The notes under the pieces: model-generated
Told to the model about the DNA's origin: nothing
The model's input: the letters and a program-made list of their open reading frames with translations, nothing else
Databases searched by the model: none
Position numbers and translations under genes: made by a program
NCBI GenBank assembly: GCA_011372855.1
Contig: DSAE01000231.1
Coordinates: 1 to 52,778 of the forward strand
Origin: Desulfobacteraceae bacterium
Lineage (GTDB): Bacteria > Desulfobacterota > Desulfobulbia > Desulfobulbales > Desulfobulbaceae
Reading direction: 5' to 3'
DNA length: 52,778 bases
Part shown: positions 15,144 through 23,903 of the stretch, piece by piece
Position numbering within the stretch: the first letter of the stretch is position 1
How the letters are laid out: each line of letters opens with the position of its first letter

Positions 15144-16081
15144 TATGTTCCTTTACCGGCCGGTCCGGACCACCACCGCCTGTTCAAACTGCACAGCACC
15201 GCCAGGCGGCGAGGCAGAGCCGTGTATCGTTTACCAAGGTTATAGGCGAGAAATTTCATGCCGTTTCGCCAGAGGCCGGCCGGCAACCGCAGAAAATCCT
15301 TTTCCCGCACAAGGAAGGAAAATTCGGAAAACACATAATTCCGCCCCTCCCCGGCAGGAGTGCCGAAATCCCGCAACAGTTCCCTGTGCCGGGCATGGAC
15401 CACGCCGATGTCAAAATAGCGCCTGAATTCCTGCCAGGCCGAATAATTGTGCGAATGCCAAACTTTTGCGGCCGCGGCGTAGAACACACAATATCCGCTG
15501 CGCAGAAGTTTTGCCACTGTAAAGGTGTCTTCGCCGAACAGCAGTCCTTCCTCGAAAAAGCCGACCGCGGCAAGGGGCTCCTTGCGATAGGCCGCGAAGG
15601 AATTGGAAATAAAGGCGGTCCTGAAGCCGAACCGGTGCCGATCCTCCCAGCAACGGCTGGCGGAATTTTCAGGATAGTTGAACAAGCGGAGATGCCGGGC
15701 GAAACAGGTTGCGTCGGGAAAAGGCAGCTGCCGACCGTACACGGCGGCAACCCGTGGATCGCTGAAGGGCTCCATCAGATTTTCCAGGGCATGGATGTCG
15801 ACCGGGACTGCATCCTGGGTCATGAACAGGAGGATGTCGCCCGATGCTCTCCTGGCCGCCAGGGTCCTCGTCCCGCCATGGTCAAAGTCCCGCGGCGAAA
15901 TCGTCAGGACCGTGGCGCCGTATCGACCGGCCAGGTCCGGGGTCCCGTCCTCCGACCCCGAATCCACCACAAGCAGTTCCTCCGGGACGACGGTCTGTGC
16001 CTGCAGGGACGCAAGGAGACGGGCGAAGCGTCTGCCGCCGTCCAGGGTAGGGATGATGACGGAAATGGTGGCGCCGTGCAT
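15143..16081 (-). CDS. Family 2 glycosyltransferase (rhamnosyltransferase-like)
   Basis: 312 residues, one GT-A domain. The nucleotide-binding N-terminus ISVIIPTLDGGRRFARLLASL is followed by VVDSGSEDGT. FMTQDAVPVD supplies the metal-binding acidic motif that in most GT2 enzymes is DxD, and GEDTF follows around residue 180. The order of motifs resembles WbbL/RfbF-type rhamnosyltransferases, but the donor is not proven. There is no membrane helix, so it should act at the cytoplasmic face on lipid-linked sugars. It is translationally coupled to the WbaP gene (TAATG) and lies 12 bases after another GT2 gene. Confidence 0.88.
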   Translation of the reverse strand: MHGATISVIIPTLDGGRRFARLLASLQAQTVVPEELLVVDSGSEDGTPDLAGRYGATVLTISPRDFDHGGTRTLAARRASGDILLFMTQDAVPVDIHALENLMEPFSDPRVAAVYGRQLPFPDATCFARHLRLFNYPENSASRCWEDRHRFGFRTAFISNSFAAYRKEPLAAVGFFEEGLLFGEDTFTVAKLLRSGYCVFYAAAAKVWHSHNYSAWQEFRRYFDIGVVHARHRELLRDFGTPAGEGRNYVFSEFSFLVREKDFLRLPAGLWRNGMKFLAYNLGKRYTALPRRLAVLCSLNRRWWSGPAGKGT

Positions 16082-16093
16082 GACCGCCGCCGC

Positions 16094-16918
16094 TTATATC
16101 CGCAGCAGGCCCGCGGCGGCATATTTCGCCAGGGCCCAGAGGATATAGGGGGAAGGGTGCCGTTGATACAGGAGCACCTCGTTGCGCGCCGACATGGCGC
16201 GGGCATCCGGGCTCATCCGTCTCCGCCGGCGCTGCCAGCCCCGGCCGTGCAGTGCGGCAACCCCCGGCTCATACCAGATGGTCCAGCCGGCCTTTCGTAT
16301 CCTGAGGCACAGTTCGATATCCTCCTTATACATGAAAAACGCGGGATCAAAAACGGCCCCGCCGGCAACCAGCACATTCTCCAGGGCCTTTTTCCTGCAG
16401 AACATCAGGGCCCCGCAGGCAGCGGGGACCTCCTCCGGACTCGAATACTGCCCGCGGTCGACCTCCCCCTGCCCCCTGTCAAACCATCTGCCGTACCATT
16501 TCCTGAAGACACCCGTTGAATCGAGGCGGCCGGTGGCCTGCCGGACGCCGATATCATACCCCAGGAGACGTCCGGTCAGGATGCCGGCGGCGGGATTCGC
16601 CGCCAACGATTCCGCCGCTTGTTGAATGCACTGGTGGTGCGGCACCGTATCGGGATTGAGAAAAAGGACATGGTCGACACCGCCAAGCCGGTTGAACCCC
16701 TCGTTGTTGGCCGCGGCAAAACCGATGTTTGCCGGAAACCGCAGCACCCCGACGCCGAATTTCTTTTCCGCCGCCTGCAGGTACGAGATATCCGCCGAAC
16801 CTGAATCCGCCACCCATACAACATCCGGCGGCGTGCTCTGGCCGGCCAGCGACGAAAGGCATGGTTCCAGAACGGCCGCCGAGTTGTGGGTGACGATGAT
16901 AACCGCGGTTGACGCCAT
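16094..16918 (-). CDS. Family 2 glycosyltransferase
   Basis: 274 residues from ATG 16918. The frame stays open for another 150 codons upstream, but that part overlaps the preceding glycosyltransferase gene and has no protein-like content. The start chosen is preceded by GAAGGG/AGGAG and opens directly into the GT-A fold: MASTAVIIVTHNSAAVLEPCL, VADSGS, NIGFAAANNEGF, and FLNPDT as the DxD equivalent. The acceptor-side segment MYKEDIELCLRIRKAGW is typical of rhamnosyl-type GT2 enzymes. A very basic stretch (QRRRRRM) near residue 238 may contact the membrane. It lies 11 bases after its upstream neighbour, within the same operon. Confidence 0.85.
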   Translation of the reverse strand: MASTAVIIVTHNSAAVLEPCLSSLAGQSTPPDVVWVADSGSADISYLQAAEKKFGVGVLRFPANIGFAAANNEGFNRLGGVDHVLFLNPDTVPHHQCIQQAAESLAANPAAGILTGRLLGYDIGVRQATGRLDSTGVFRKWYGRWFDRGQGEVDRGQYSSPEEVPAACGALMFCRKKALENVLVAGGAVFDPAFFMYKEDIELCLRIRKAGWTIWYEPGVAALHGRGWQRRRRRMSPDARAMSARNEVLLYQRHPSPYILWALAKYAAAGLLRI

Positions 16919-16929
16919 GCTCCTGCCCT

Positions 16930-18003
16930 TCACACCTGTAAAAAAAGTCGGGCATACAGCTTCAGCATTCCGTTCCCCTTGCCCTGGGACTGCCGGCGGC
17001 GCATGATGGAACCGATGACGTCCTGCTCCGCATGCAGGATGCGCCCGATGAGTTCCCGGTCGCTGATGCCCGGAGCCCCGAGGGTTGTTTTTCTTTTTGC
17101 CAGCACCGGACCGATGTTGCCGAAAAAACCGGCGACGCCGGCCGCGTAGCCGCGAAGCTGCCCCTTTTTGACCACAAAAAGGAGCCAGAAAAACTGGTAT
17201 ATCAGAATGGGAGCCAGAAACCTGATGAAAAAAGATGCGGGATAATTTTTCAAGAGAAGAAAAAAATTGTTGCGGGTGGAAAGCCGGACGGTAAAAAAAT
17301 TGATCCGGGATCCGCTGGTGGCGCTGCCGATATGATACACTCTGGCGGCCGGCACATAGCGGCACGTGCAACCGGCCCGGTTGGCGCGGAAATTGAGGTC
17401 GACATCCTCCAGGTAGGCAAAAAAATCTTCGTCGAACAAACCAAGCCGTTCAAACATGGTCCGGCGGTACAGGGCCGCACCGCCGCAGGCCCCGAACACC
17501 CGGCGCGACCGACCATACACCTCGCCATCGCGCTCCATGGTCCCCAGGCGGTAGCCCACCCCGCCCCGCAAAAATCCGTCTCCCGCCCCGTCCAGGATGT
17601 CACGGTGCCGGTAACTGAGCATCTTCGGGGCAAAAAAATCCTCATCGCTGCCAGCGGCGGCCCCCGCCAGTTCCGCAAGGCAGTCCGGCGCCAGTTCCGT
17701 ATCATTGTTGAGGAGGAAAATCAGGGGGGCTGAGCCGGCCGCAATGCCGGCATTGACCGCGGCGCTGAATCCCCTGTTGGCATCCAGGACAATCAGCCGG
17801 ACATCGGGAAACCCGGCGCGGATATAATCGGCGCTGCCGTCGGTGGAGCCGTTGTCGACAACAATGACCCGGAAGGACGTGAACGACTGATTGAAAATCG
17901 ACTCCAGGCAGGGCCCCAGGAACTGCTTCCCGTTCCATGTCGGAATGACAATATCGATTTCATGGAGGTCGGCACGCTTCTGATCGCTCATCCCTTCCTG
18001 CAT
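16930..18003 (-). CDS. Family 2 glycosyltransferase with C-terminal hydrophobic segment
   Basis: 357 residues. The GT-A domain shows IDIVIPTWNGKQFLGPCLESI, VVDNGSTDGS, NRGFSAAVNAGI, and FLLNNDTEL as the metal-binding motif. AYLEDVDLNFRANRAG follows as the acceptor motif. After the catalytic domain, residues about 250-275 (FFIRFLAPILIYQFFWLLFVV) form a hydrophobic segment that could be a membrane hairpin, as in many lipid-linked-sugar GT2 enzymes. The start may alternatively be the Met four codons downstream. It belongs to a run of three adjacent GT2 genes ending at the initiating transferase. Confidence 0.88.
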   Translation of the reverse strand: MQEGMSDQKRADLHEIDIVIPTWNGKQFLGPCLESIFNQSFTSFRVIVVDNGSTDGSADYIRAGFPDVRLIVLDANRGFSAAVNAGIAAGSAPLIFLLNNDTELAPDCLAELAGAAAGSDEDFFAPKMLSYRHRDILDGAGDGFLRGGVGYRLGTMERDGEVYGRSRRVFGACGGAALYRRTMFERLGLFDEDFFAYLEDVDLNFRANRAGCTCRYVPAARVYHIGSATSGSRINFFTVRLSTRNNFFLLLKNYPASFFIRFLAPILIYQFFWLLFVVKKGQLRGYAAGVAGFFGNIGPVLAKRKTTLGAPGISDRELIGRILHAEQDVIGSIMRRRQSQGKGNGMLKLYARLFLQV

Positions 18004-18095
18004 CGCCTTGGCCGGCAGCAGCAGAACCGGTCCACACTCAGTGTCAGGGCAAGATGTCTGTTCATCGGCTCTTCAAAGGAGGAAACAGCACTCCG

Positions 18096-19049
18096 TCATG
18101 GACGACGGATCACTTCCTTGACGTAATAGATCGGCTTGTTCTGCGACTCGTGATAGGTCCTGATCTGCAGTTCGGAAATGAGGCCGAAGGTGACGAACTG
18201 AATGCCGATGAAAATCAGCAGTATGGCGAGCAGCAGCATGGGCCGGTCCGCGAGGGGCATGGCATAGAGCTGTCGCTGTACGACGAGGACAAACGAAATC
18301 AGCGCGCCCAGGCAGAGGGAAATCAGGCCGATAAGACCGAAGATGTGAATCGGCCGGTTTGAATAGCTGAGCAGGAATTTAACGGTAATCAGGTCGAGGA
18401 TGACCCGGAAGGTGCGGGAAATACCGTACTTGGACGTCCCGTGCTGACGGGGCCGGTGATTCACCCTGACTTCGGCGATGGATATGCCGACGGCGCTGGC
18501 GATGGCCGGGATAAACCGATGCATTTCGCCGTACAACTTGATATTCTCGACCACATACTTCCGGAATGCCTTCAGCGTACAGCCGTAATCATGGAGCTTG
18601 ACCCCCGTTATCCAAGATATGAGACGGTTGGCGATCATGGAAGGCAGCCGGCGGCTCCAGAAGGGGTCCTGCCGCTTGAACCGCCAGCCGGCCACCACGT
18701 CGTTGCCCTCGTTGATTTTATCCAGAAGTTTCGGAATATCAGCCGGATCGTTCTGCAGGTCCCCGTCCATGGTGACGATGACATCGCCGCATGAATAGTC
18801 GAACCCGGCCGACATGGCGGCTGTCTGCCCGAAATTCCTTCGGAAGTTGACGACCACCACATGCTGATCTTCGGCGCCGATCTCCCTGATCAGTTCAGCC
18901 GTCCGGTCGGAACTGCCGTCATTGACAAAAAGAATTTCATAGGACCGGCCGTCCATCACCGAAATAAGTTCCCGGTACAGTTCCCGAACGTTGTCCTCTT
19001 CATTATACAGGGGAACAACTATGGAGACATCAACTTGTTTGTCCATCAC
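18096..19049 (-). CDS. Polyprenyl-phosphate glycosyltransferase, DPM1/GtrB/ArnC-like
   Basis: 317 residues. The GT-A domain is of the dolichol-phosphate-mannose-synthase type: VSIVVPLYNEEDNVRELYREL, FVNDGSSDRT, NFGQTAAMSAGF and VTMDGDLQNDP with the DxD. Two C-terminal membrane helices (about 230-255 and 265-290) are as in GtrB and ArnC. Such enzymes make undecaprenyl-phosphate monosaccharides, which are flipped and used by GT-C enzymes in the periplasm. The locus does contain two large multi-spanning GT-C-like proteins (25725-27590 and 27907-29295) that could use this donor; that link is inference. Confidence 0.9.
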   Translation of the reverse strand: MMDKQVDVSIVVPLYNEEDNVRELYRELISVMDGRSYEILFVNDGSSDRTAELIREIGAEDQHVVVVNFRRNFGQTAAMSAGFDYSCGDVIVTMDGDLQNDPADIPKLLDKINEGNDVVAGWRFKRQDPFWSRRLPSMIANRLISWITGVKLHDYGCTLKAFRKYVVENIKLYGEMHRFIPAIASAVGISIAEVRVNHRPRQHGTSKYGISRTFRVILDLITVKFLLSYSNRPIHIFGLIGLISLCLGALISFVLVVQRQLYAMPLADRPMLLLAILLIFIGIQFVTFGLISELQIRTYHESQNKPIYYVKEVIRRP

Positions 19050-19137
19050 ATTTATCCACGATCACCGCTGTCTTTACAAAATGGGAAATCGAAAAAAAAA
19101 TGAAAATCCGTCAAAGACGGCACCAAAGAAAGGCCCC

Positions 19138-19866
19138 TTACGATTGTCCAAGCAGCAGGTACATCCAGGATTTAGGTAAATTTCTCCGATAATGCTCCAT
19201 TACATATTCATACCACTCGGCAGCCATCACCTGGAAACCATATTCATTGGGGTGCAGCTTGTCTCCATAACAGCCGTACGGGTAGACATAATCCCGCCAG
19301 TCAGGTTCCATCCTCGCATACAAATCAACCAGTACGACTTCCTTCTCAGCCGCCAGCATGCGAATGTTTTCGTTCATCCCCTGGATATCTTTCCATTCAT
19401 ACCGGGGATCCGGGGTTATGGTGGCAAGAAACGGCACTAATCCCCGCGCACGGGCTTTATCAATCATAACTTCGAGATTGAAACGTATCGTCTCAAAGGA
19501 AGAGAGAAATCCCAAATCATTCGTCCCTTCCAGGATGAGAATATACCCCGCCTCCCTGTTGCATACGTCGTCCAGGACTTCATCAATCCTGTTGGCTCCG
19601 TCATCCGTCGTTTCTCCCCGCCTGCCGTAATTGTAAACCGGGAGGTTCAGCCCGTCCGCTTCCAGCAGGAGCTGCAGTTCATTGGGGTATCCGTATCCGC
19701 CGCGCATGCCGCAGGTGACGGGGATAGGATTGCATCCCTGCGTCAGGCTGTCGCCGAAGGCGATGATATTTTCGGCAAACACTGTTTCGCAGGCAAGAAG
19801 GATCATTATGACGTTCAGCCAGAGAGCAGGAAGACCGGCTCTCAACCCTGTTGCTTTCAATTTCAT
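19138..19866 (-). CDS. Exported SGNH/GDSL hydrolase
   Basis: 242 residues with a signal peptide (hydrophobic core ALWLNVIMILLACETVFA, cleavage about residue 31). Block I is IIAFGDSLTQG with the nucleophile Ser40, block III is GTNDL, and block V is DKLHPN with the catalytic Asp/His. A Gly of block II is in NYGRRGETT. The fold supports esterase or deacetylase activity in the periplasm, perhaps removal of acetyl or acyl groups from the surface polysaccharide. That would complement the O-acetylation genes further upstream in this locus, but the substrate is not shown. The gene lies between the DPM1-like enzyme and an exported propeller-like protein. Confidence 0.88.
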   Translation of the reverse strand: MKLKATGLRAGLPALWLNVIMILLACETVFAENIIAFGDSLTQGCNPIPVTCGMRGGYGYPNELQLLLEADGLNLPVYNYGRRGETTDDGANRIDEVLDDVCNREAGYILILEGTNDLGFLSSFETIRFNLEVMIDKARARGLVPFLATITPDPRYEWKDIQGMNENIRMLAAEKEVVLVDLYARMEPDWRDYVYPYGCYGDKLHPNEYGFQVMAAEWYEYVMEHYRRNLPKSWMYLLLGQS

Positions 19867-20068
19867 ATGCTGAAATCCTGAGTGTGGTCAACCCCGAGGA
19901 ATGATCTGATCTGCAATCCGGGGCTGTCATGATCAGCCCCTCTTTTTCGTACAGGCAGACTCCGTGGGCCCATGTCAGAGCGGCAGGCCGGCGGAATGCC
20001 AAACAATATGTCAGGTACGGCTCGAAGCTGCGTTGACAAGGTATACATGCATTGCCCGGCCCATCACC

Positions 20069-20899
20069 TCAATTCGAAAACCGCGGGATCTGCGAAACCC
20101 GGACAGTCCTTTTCCCCTCCCCGTCATTTATGAAAAGCGCCGCCTGATTCGGGTCCTGCACCATATCCTGAACAGCAACCAATTCTTCCTGCAGCAGCTC
20201 TGTCCCGCGCAAGACGTTCTCTCTCTCCTCCCTGTCGTCTACCTGCCAATTCTTGCCGTCCCATACCTGGTAAACATGCGTATATCTTCCGTTGGCAAAG
20301 GTTTTCCAGGACAAAATCACCCCGCCGGAAGCATCGTTCAAGAGCGCGGGGCGCAGATCCGGGACATCGTTCTCGTCATGGGCTCTTGCGGGAGGGACCC
20401 ATGCGCCTGCCGACCAGCGGCTCCAATAGATGTCCTCGAACCTTGCCTCCGGGCTTCTTCCCTCCCAGGCTATCCAGGGAGTATTCTCCCGGTCGATCAT
20501 GATTGACGCCACACCATTGCTCGCAAGCCCTGTGGATATTTTTTCAGGATGTCTCCATCCTGATCCGTTGAAATAGGTGTATTCGAGAAAACTTCCCCCG
20601 CTGCCCCTTTTGCTCCACACAACCCAGATTTTCCCGTCATCGCCGGAACCGACGGAAGGGGAAAAAACCGCCTCCGGACCCTGGCTGAGCTGCACGGGGG
20701 CCGTCCAGCCGTTCTTTTCGCAACTGCTGTAGTACACCTGCGCGCCCCGGCCATAATCCGCCGACCAGACAAGTTTCAGCTCCCCTTCCATGGCCGCGCC
20801 CCCGGAGGCATTGGCAATAAAGAGCGGGCTCCAGGCAAAAACAAAAGTCAACAGAGGCAGGAGCGCATGCCGAAAGGCATGAAACATTGTCACCTTCAT
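20069..20899 (-). CDS. Exported beta-propeller-like protein (sialidase/BNR-like fold)
   Basis: 276 residues with a signal peptide ending near ANASG. The mature part repeats a pattern of about 45-50 residues: a Trp-rich strand, then Gly-x-Asp/Asn and W-x-W (KIWVVWSKRGSGG, TPWIAWEGRSPE, GVILSWKTFANGR). This is typical of exo-sialidase or concanavalin-type propellers, although no complete Asp-box is obvious. It probably binds or trims sugar outside the inner membrane. Its neighbours are another exported protein and a flippase fused to a different propeller. I do not know a named family for it. Confidence 0.7.
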   Translation of the reverse strand: MKVTMFHAFRHALLPLLTFVFAWSPLFIANASGGAAMEGELKLVWSADYGRGAQVYYSSCEKNGWTAPVQLSQGPEAVFSPSVGSGDDGKIWVVWSKRGSGGSFLEYTYFNGSGWRHPEKISTGLASNGVASIMIDRENTPWIAWEGRSPEARFEDIYWSRWSAGAWVPPARAHDENDVPDLRPALLNDASGGVILSWKTFANGRYTHVYQVWDGKNWQVDDREERENVLRGTELLQEELVAVQDMVQDPNQAALFINDGEGKRTVRVSQIPRFSN

Positions 20900-20977
20900 G
20901 CTGTTATTGCCTTGTTGTCACATCAACGGCTTGCGGGTGCACCAGGGTTCTCAAGCGGCTGATCCTGTGTATTTTTG

Positions 20978-21550
20978 TCATTTGAACCTCTTATCCAAAA
21001 GCAAGAGGTTGGGGCCAAGATGTGCCGGAGCCGCTGCGGCAAAGTTGGTGGAAGGCACTTTCCAGTTCAGCATGACGATGTTGCTGCGTTCCCGGACATT
21101 CGGGGAAACATGGTTCCGCGCCGTGCCGCTGACCATGAATCCGTACAGCTCGCCTGTTCTCGGAGTGAAAGTGGTCAACGGATCTTTCTTGATATGATCG
21201 CCGTTCACCGCATACAGTCCTTTGACGGTCTGGCCAAAACGCAGCCACTCCCAGGTGGCCGCATACCAGTTGTTGTTGCGGTAGACGAAAATCCAGGGAT
21301 TGGCGTTCAAATTTTCCGGCCAGACGCGGGCCTTGTCATAGTCGAGGGTAATATGAGAGGAACTGATGGTCACACACCTGAGGTTTGCGGTCTGTTTCCA
21401 GGAGGAGACGTCGGCATCCAGCCAGATCACATTGCTCAAGTCATCGGCGATGGGCGGCGGCGTCTGGGCATGGAGAGCGGGTCCCGACATGCCGCAGAGA
21501 AACAGTACCAGTGAAAACAGACCAATACGTATCGTGTTCTTCAATCTCAT
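20978..21550 (-). CDS. Exported protein of unknown function
   Basis: 190 residues with a clear signal peptide (LFSLVLFLCGMSGPALHAQ). Not recognised with certainty. The mature domain is beta-rich and aromatic, with VIWLDADVSSWKQTANL, the LDYDKARVWPE segment and NPWIFVYRNNNWYAATWEW. Such aromatic strands suggest a carbohydrate-facing surface. There is one Cys only, no repeat and no membrane helix. It lies just upstream of the exported propeller gene, with a gap of 78 bases, and downstream of the flippase-propeller fusion, which suggests these exported proteins work together. Confidence 0.65.
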   Translation of the reverse strand: MRLKNTIRIGLFSLVLFLCGMSGPALHAQTPPPIADDLSNVIWLDADVSSWKQTANLRCVTISSSHITLDYDKARVWPENLNANPWIFVYRNNNWYAATWEWLRFGQTVKGLYAVNGDHIKKDPLTTFTPRTGELYGFMVSGTARNHVSPNVRERSNIVMLNWKVPSTNFAAAAPAHLGPNLLLLDKRFK

Positions 21551-21795
21551 CAGATTCTCCCGGAAAATTTGATTTTGACAATGGCTGTCTTGACAGAGGG
21601 CTGCTTTTCCGTCTCCCTCCCCCGGACTGCTGCCGGGAAGTGATCCCCGCGGCGACGAAAAAGCATAAAAAAAATAATCGTATTCTTAAATTACATTGTC
21701 GCAAATATCAACTTTAATTTTCCATACTTGCGAATAACATGCCTCCATGAACCGCGTTTTCCCCTCATCCCCGGAAACCGGCTTCGCCCGCCTTG

Positions 21796-23871
21796 TTACT
21801 CCCGCAGGAAAATATCGGGCCAGCAGTCATTGCCCGTATGATAGGTCAGGCGCACCGCCTCTGTCCAGGGGGAACCGGTCCGCCAGAGAAAAATTTCATA
21901 ATCGGCCGTATCGTGTTCATGCCCTTCGCTGCTGGCGCCATAAACCAGGAACCGGCCGTCATTGGAAACCCGGGGGAAATACTCGTGACTGTATTCACCG
22001 GGAGCGTCAAACCAGAGTTCTCTCTGGAACCCGGCGGGATTAATCTTGTAGACGGCGTTCTGTTTTCTTCCGCCATGGTCGATCGCATAGAGATATTCAT
22101 CCCCGGGTCCCCAGCTCAACTGACAGCCGCCGCCAACGCTCCTGACGTTTCCCTCCGAATCGATAACCGCGGTTTCCCTCCTGCCCTCCCTCAGGGTTAC
22201 GGCAAGCAGCGTGCCGTCCCCGCTGACCATCGGGGTCTGCAGGATCACCGAACCAGGCACCTGTACATTCACGCCTGAATGGAACAATACTTTCTCCGAC
22301 CCGGAGAGGAGATCAATTTCAACCACCTGGTTGCCCTCCCGCTGGAAATAGATCTTGCCGCCGTCAGCCGACCATGTCGGGACATTGCCGTTTTCGGCGA
22401 CAAGCTGCTCAACGCCGCTTTCCAGGTCCAGCAGATAAATGTCCCAGGCATAATAATTCCGCTGGGAAACCCAGGGCTGCTGCGACCGGGCGAACACGAT
22501 CCGCCTGCCGTCCGGTGCAATGCGGGGATAATATTCCGTATGCGGATGGGTGGTTAGGCGGACAATCTCCCTGCCGGGCAGGGTCAGTTTGAGAATATCG
22601 TGATTGCCGAACCTGTTGGAGCTCCAGACAACAAACCCCTCTGCTTCGTTCAGGAAGTTCTCGTTCAGCCCCTCGTTCTGCTCAACCGGCACGACCTCCC
22701 CGCTGTCCGGGGCAACCAGGGAACCCTGTTTCTGCAGGCCCTTAATCTGCACGGCAAGAAAAAGCATGCCGCCGCAAAAAAGAAAGAATGAGACCAGCAG
22801 GTAGCGTTTATTGAGCGCTAAAAAAGAAGCGCCTTTATGCAGGTGGAGCGAACCGGTCCTGACCAGAAAAGTGATCAGGGCGATGCCCCCAAGGGTGTAG
22901 TCGACGATCTGGCTCAATATGTGCAGACCCAGCATGATAACCAGCGAGGCGGACCGGCTCGCTCCCAGGGCGACCATGGCAAGCATCCCTGTCGCTTCAT
23001 AGGTGCCGAAACTCATGAACGTGGGAACCGGCAGGCTGGCTCCGGCCTCCGCGCTGACAAGCGCTATCAGAACCGAAACAGGATGGGTTGAGATGTCGGC
23101 AAAATGGGTCGCGACAACCCCGAAAAACAAACAATACAGCCCCAGATATTTACTCAAACGGATACCCAGCGAAAGAAGGAGCAAGCGGCCGAGAATCCCT
23201 GCTTTTCTTGTCTGCTGCAGCGCTGTCGCCGTTTTCCGCAGCAAGGCGACGATCCTGCCGGCAAGGCCCCTGCTGCCCCACGAGGTACGGGCGAGAAGTG
23301 TCGTACCATACTCGAGAAACGGAAAAAGAAAGAACAACAGCGTGGCGATGACCACGATCAACATCCCCAATACCCCGATCACCCAGAGCTGCAGGCCGAT
23401 TGTCAGCAGTTGATAAAGGATTATCCCCGCGATCATAACGCTCAGGGCCACTAAATCGAAAACAAAACTGATGGCCAGGGAAGACAGGCAGGACTGGGCG
23501 CTGACCGAATACCCCCGGTTGAGCATGGCGATGTAGCTTAATTCCCCCAGCCTGGCGGGAAGCATGTCGACAAACATATTGCGGCTGACCGTCACCAGAA
23601 GCAGATGGAAAAAACCGGGAGGATCGGGTTCGGATGATTTCAGCAGCAGGCCGTAGCGAAACGCCCCCAACACCGATCGCACCAGTACCGCGGCGCAATA
23701 CAGAACAACCATCAGCAGGGGAACACCGGTCAGGGCGGCAACCAGCGACGGCCATACGGAAGGTTCAGCCGAAGACGTGGCGGCATGTATCAATACGGCA
23801 ATGAGCATGCCGGAAACTCCGGCGGAAAGGAGAATATGAGAAAAATTGGTACTGAAAACGGCCTTATTCAT
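21796..23871 (-). CDS. Flippase-like (LPG-synthase TM, UPF0104) domain fused to a TolB-like propeller
   Basis: 691 residues. The first 350 or so residues have about eight hydrophobic helices and the UPF0104 signature segments: FRYGLLLKSSEP, NMFVDMLPARLGELSYIAML and AGASLPVPTFMSFGTYEATG. One last helix at about residues 352-372 leads outwards. The remaining 300 residues are a six-bladed TolB/PD40-type beta-propeller with repeats such as YYPRIAPDGRRIVFA, VPTWSADGGKIYF and YFPRVSNDGRFLVYG. This puts a propeller on the periplasmic face of a putative lipid or glycolipid transporter. A start with AAGGAT upstream is used. The adjacent gene upstream encodes a second, unfused UPF0104 protein. Confidence 0.85.
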   Translation of the reverse strand: MNKAVFSTNFSHILLSAGVSGMLIAVLIHAATSSAEPSVWPSLVAALTGVPLLMVVLYCAAVLVRSVLGAFRYGLLLKSSEPDPPGFFHLLLVTVSRNMFVDMLPARLGELSYIAMLNRGYSVSAQSCLSSLAISFVFDLVALSVMIAGIILYQLLTIGLQLWVIGVLGMLIVVIATLLFFLFPFLEYGTTLLARTSWGSRGLAGRIVALLRKTATALQQTRKAGILGRLLLLSLGIRLSKYLGLYCLFFGVVATHFADISTHPVSVLIALVSAEAGASLPVPTFMSFGTYEATGMLAMVALGASRSASLVIMLGLHILSQIVDYTLGGIALITFLVRTGSLHLHKGASFLALNKRYLLVSFFLFCGGMLFLAVQIKGLQKQGSLVAPDSGEVVPVEQNEGLNENFLNEAEGFVVWSSNRFGNHDILKLTLPGREIVRLTTHPHTEYYPRIAPDGRRIVFARSQQPWVSQRNYYAWDIYLLDLESGVEQLVAENGNVPTWSADGGKIYFQREGNQVVEIDLLSGSEKVLFHSGVNVQVPGSVILQTPMVSGDGTLLAVTLREGRRETAVIDSEGNVRSVGGGCQLSWGPGDEYLYAIDHGGRKQNAVYKINPAGFQRELWFDAPGEYSHEYFPRVSNDGRFLVYGASSEGHEHDTADYEIFLWRTGSPWTEAVRLTYHTGNDCWPDIFLRE

Positions 23872-23903
23872 CGAACATCAATCCTTGCAGAAAACAGATA
23901 CGA

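Noticed and set aside
14388-15245. Rightward open frame opposite the WbaP-type gene
   Set aside because: Low-complexity, His/Gln/Asp-rich translation, no ribosome site, and complete overlap with a well-supported gene.
15386-16519. Rightward open frame across two glycosyltransferase genes
   Set aside because: It spans the border of two GT2 genes on the other strand and has no recognisable motif.
16919-17371. Upstream extension of the glycosyltransferase at 16094-16918
   Set aside because: It overlaps the neighbouring glycosyltransferase completely and has no GT features; the GT fold begins at the internal ATG.
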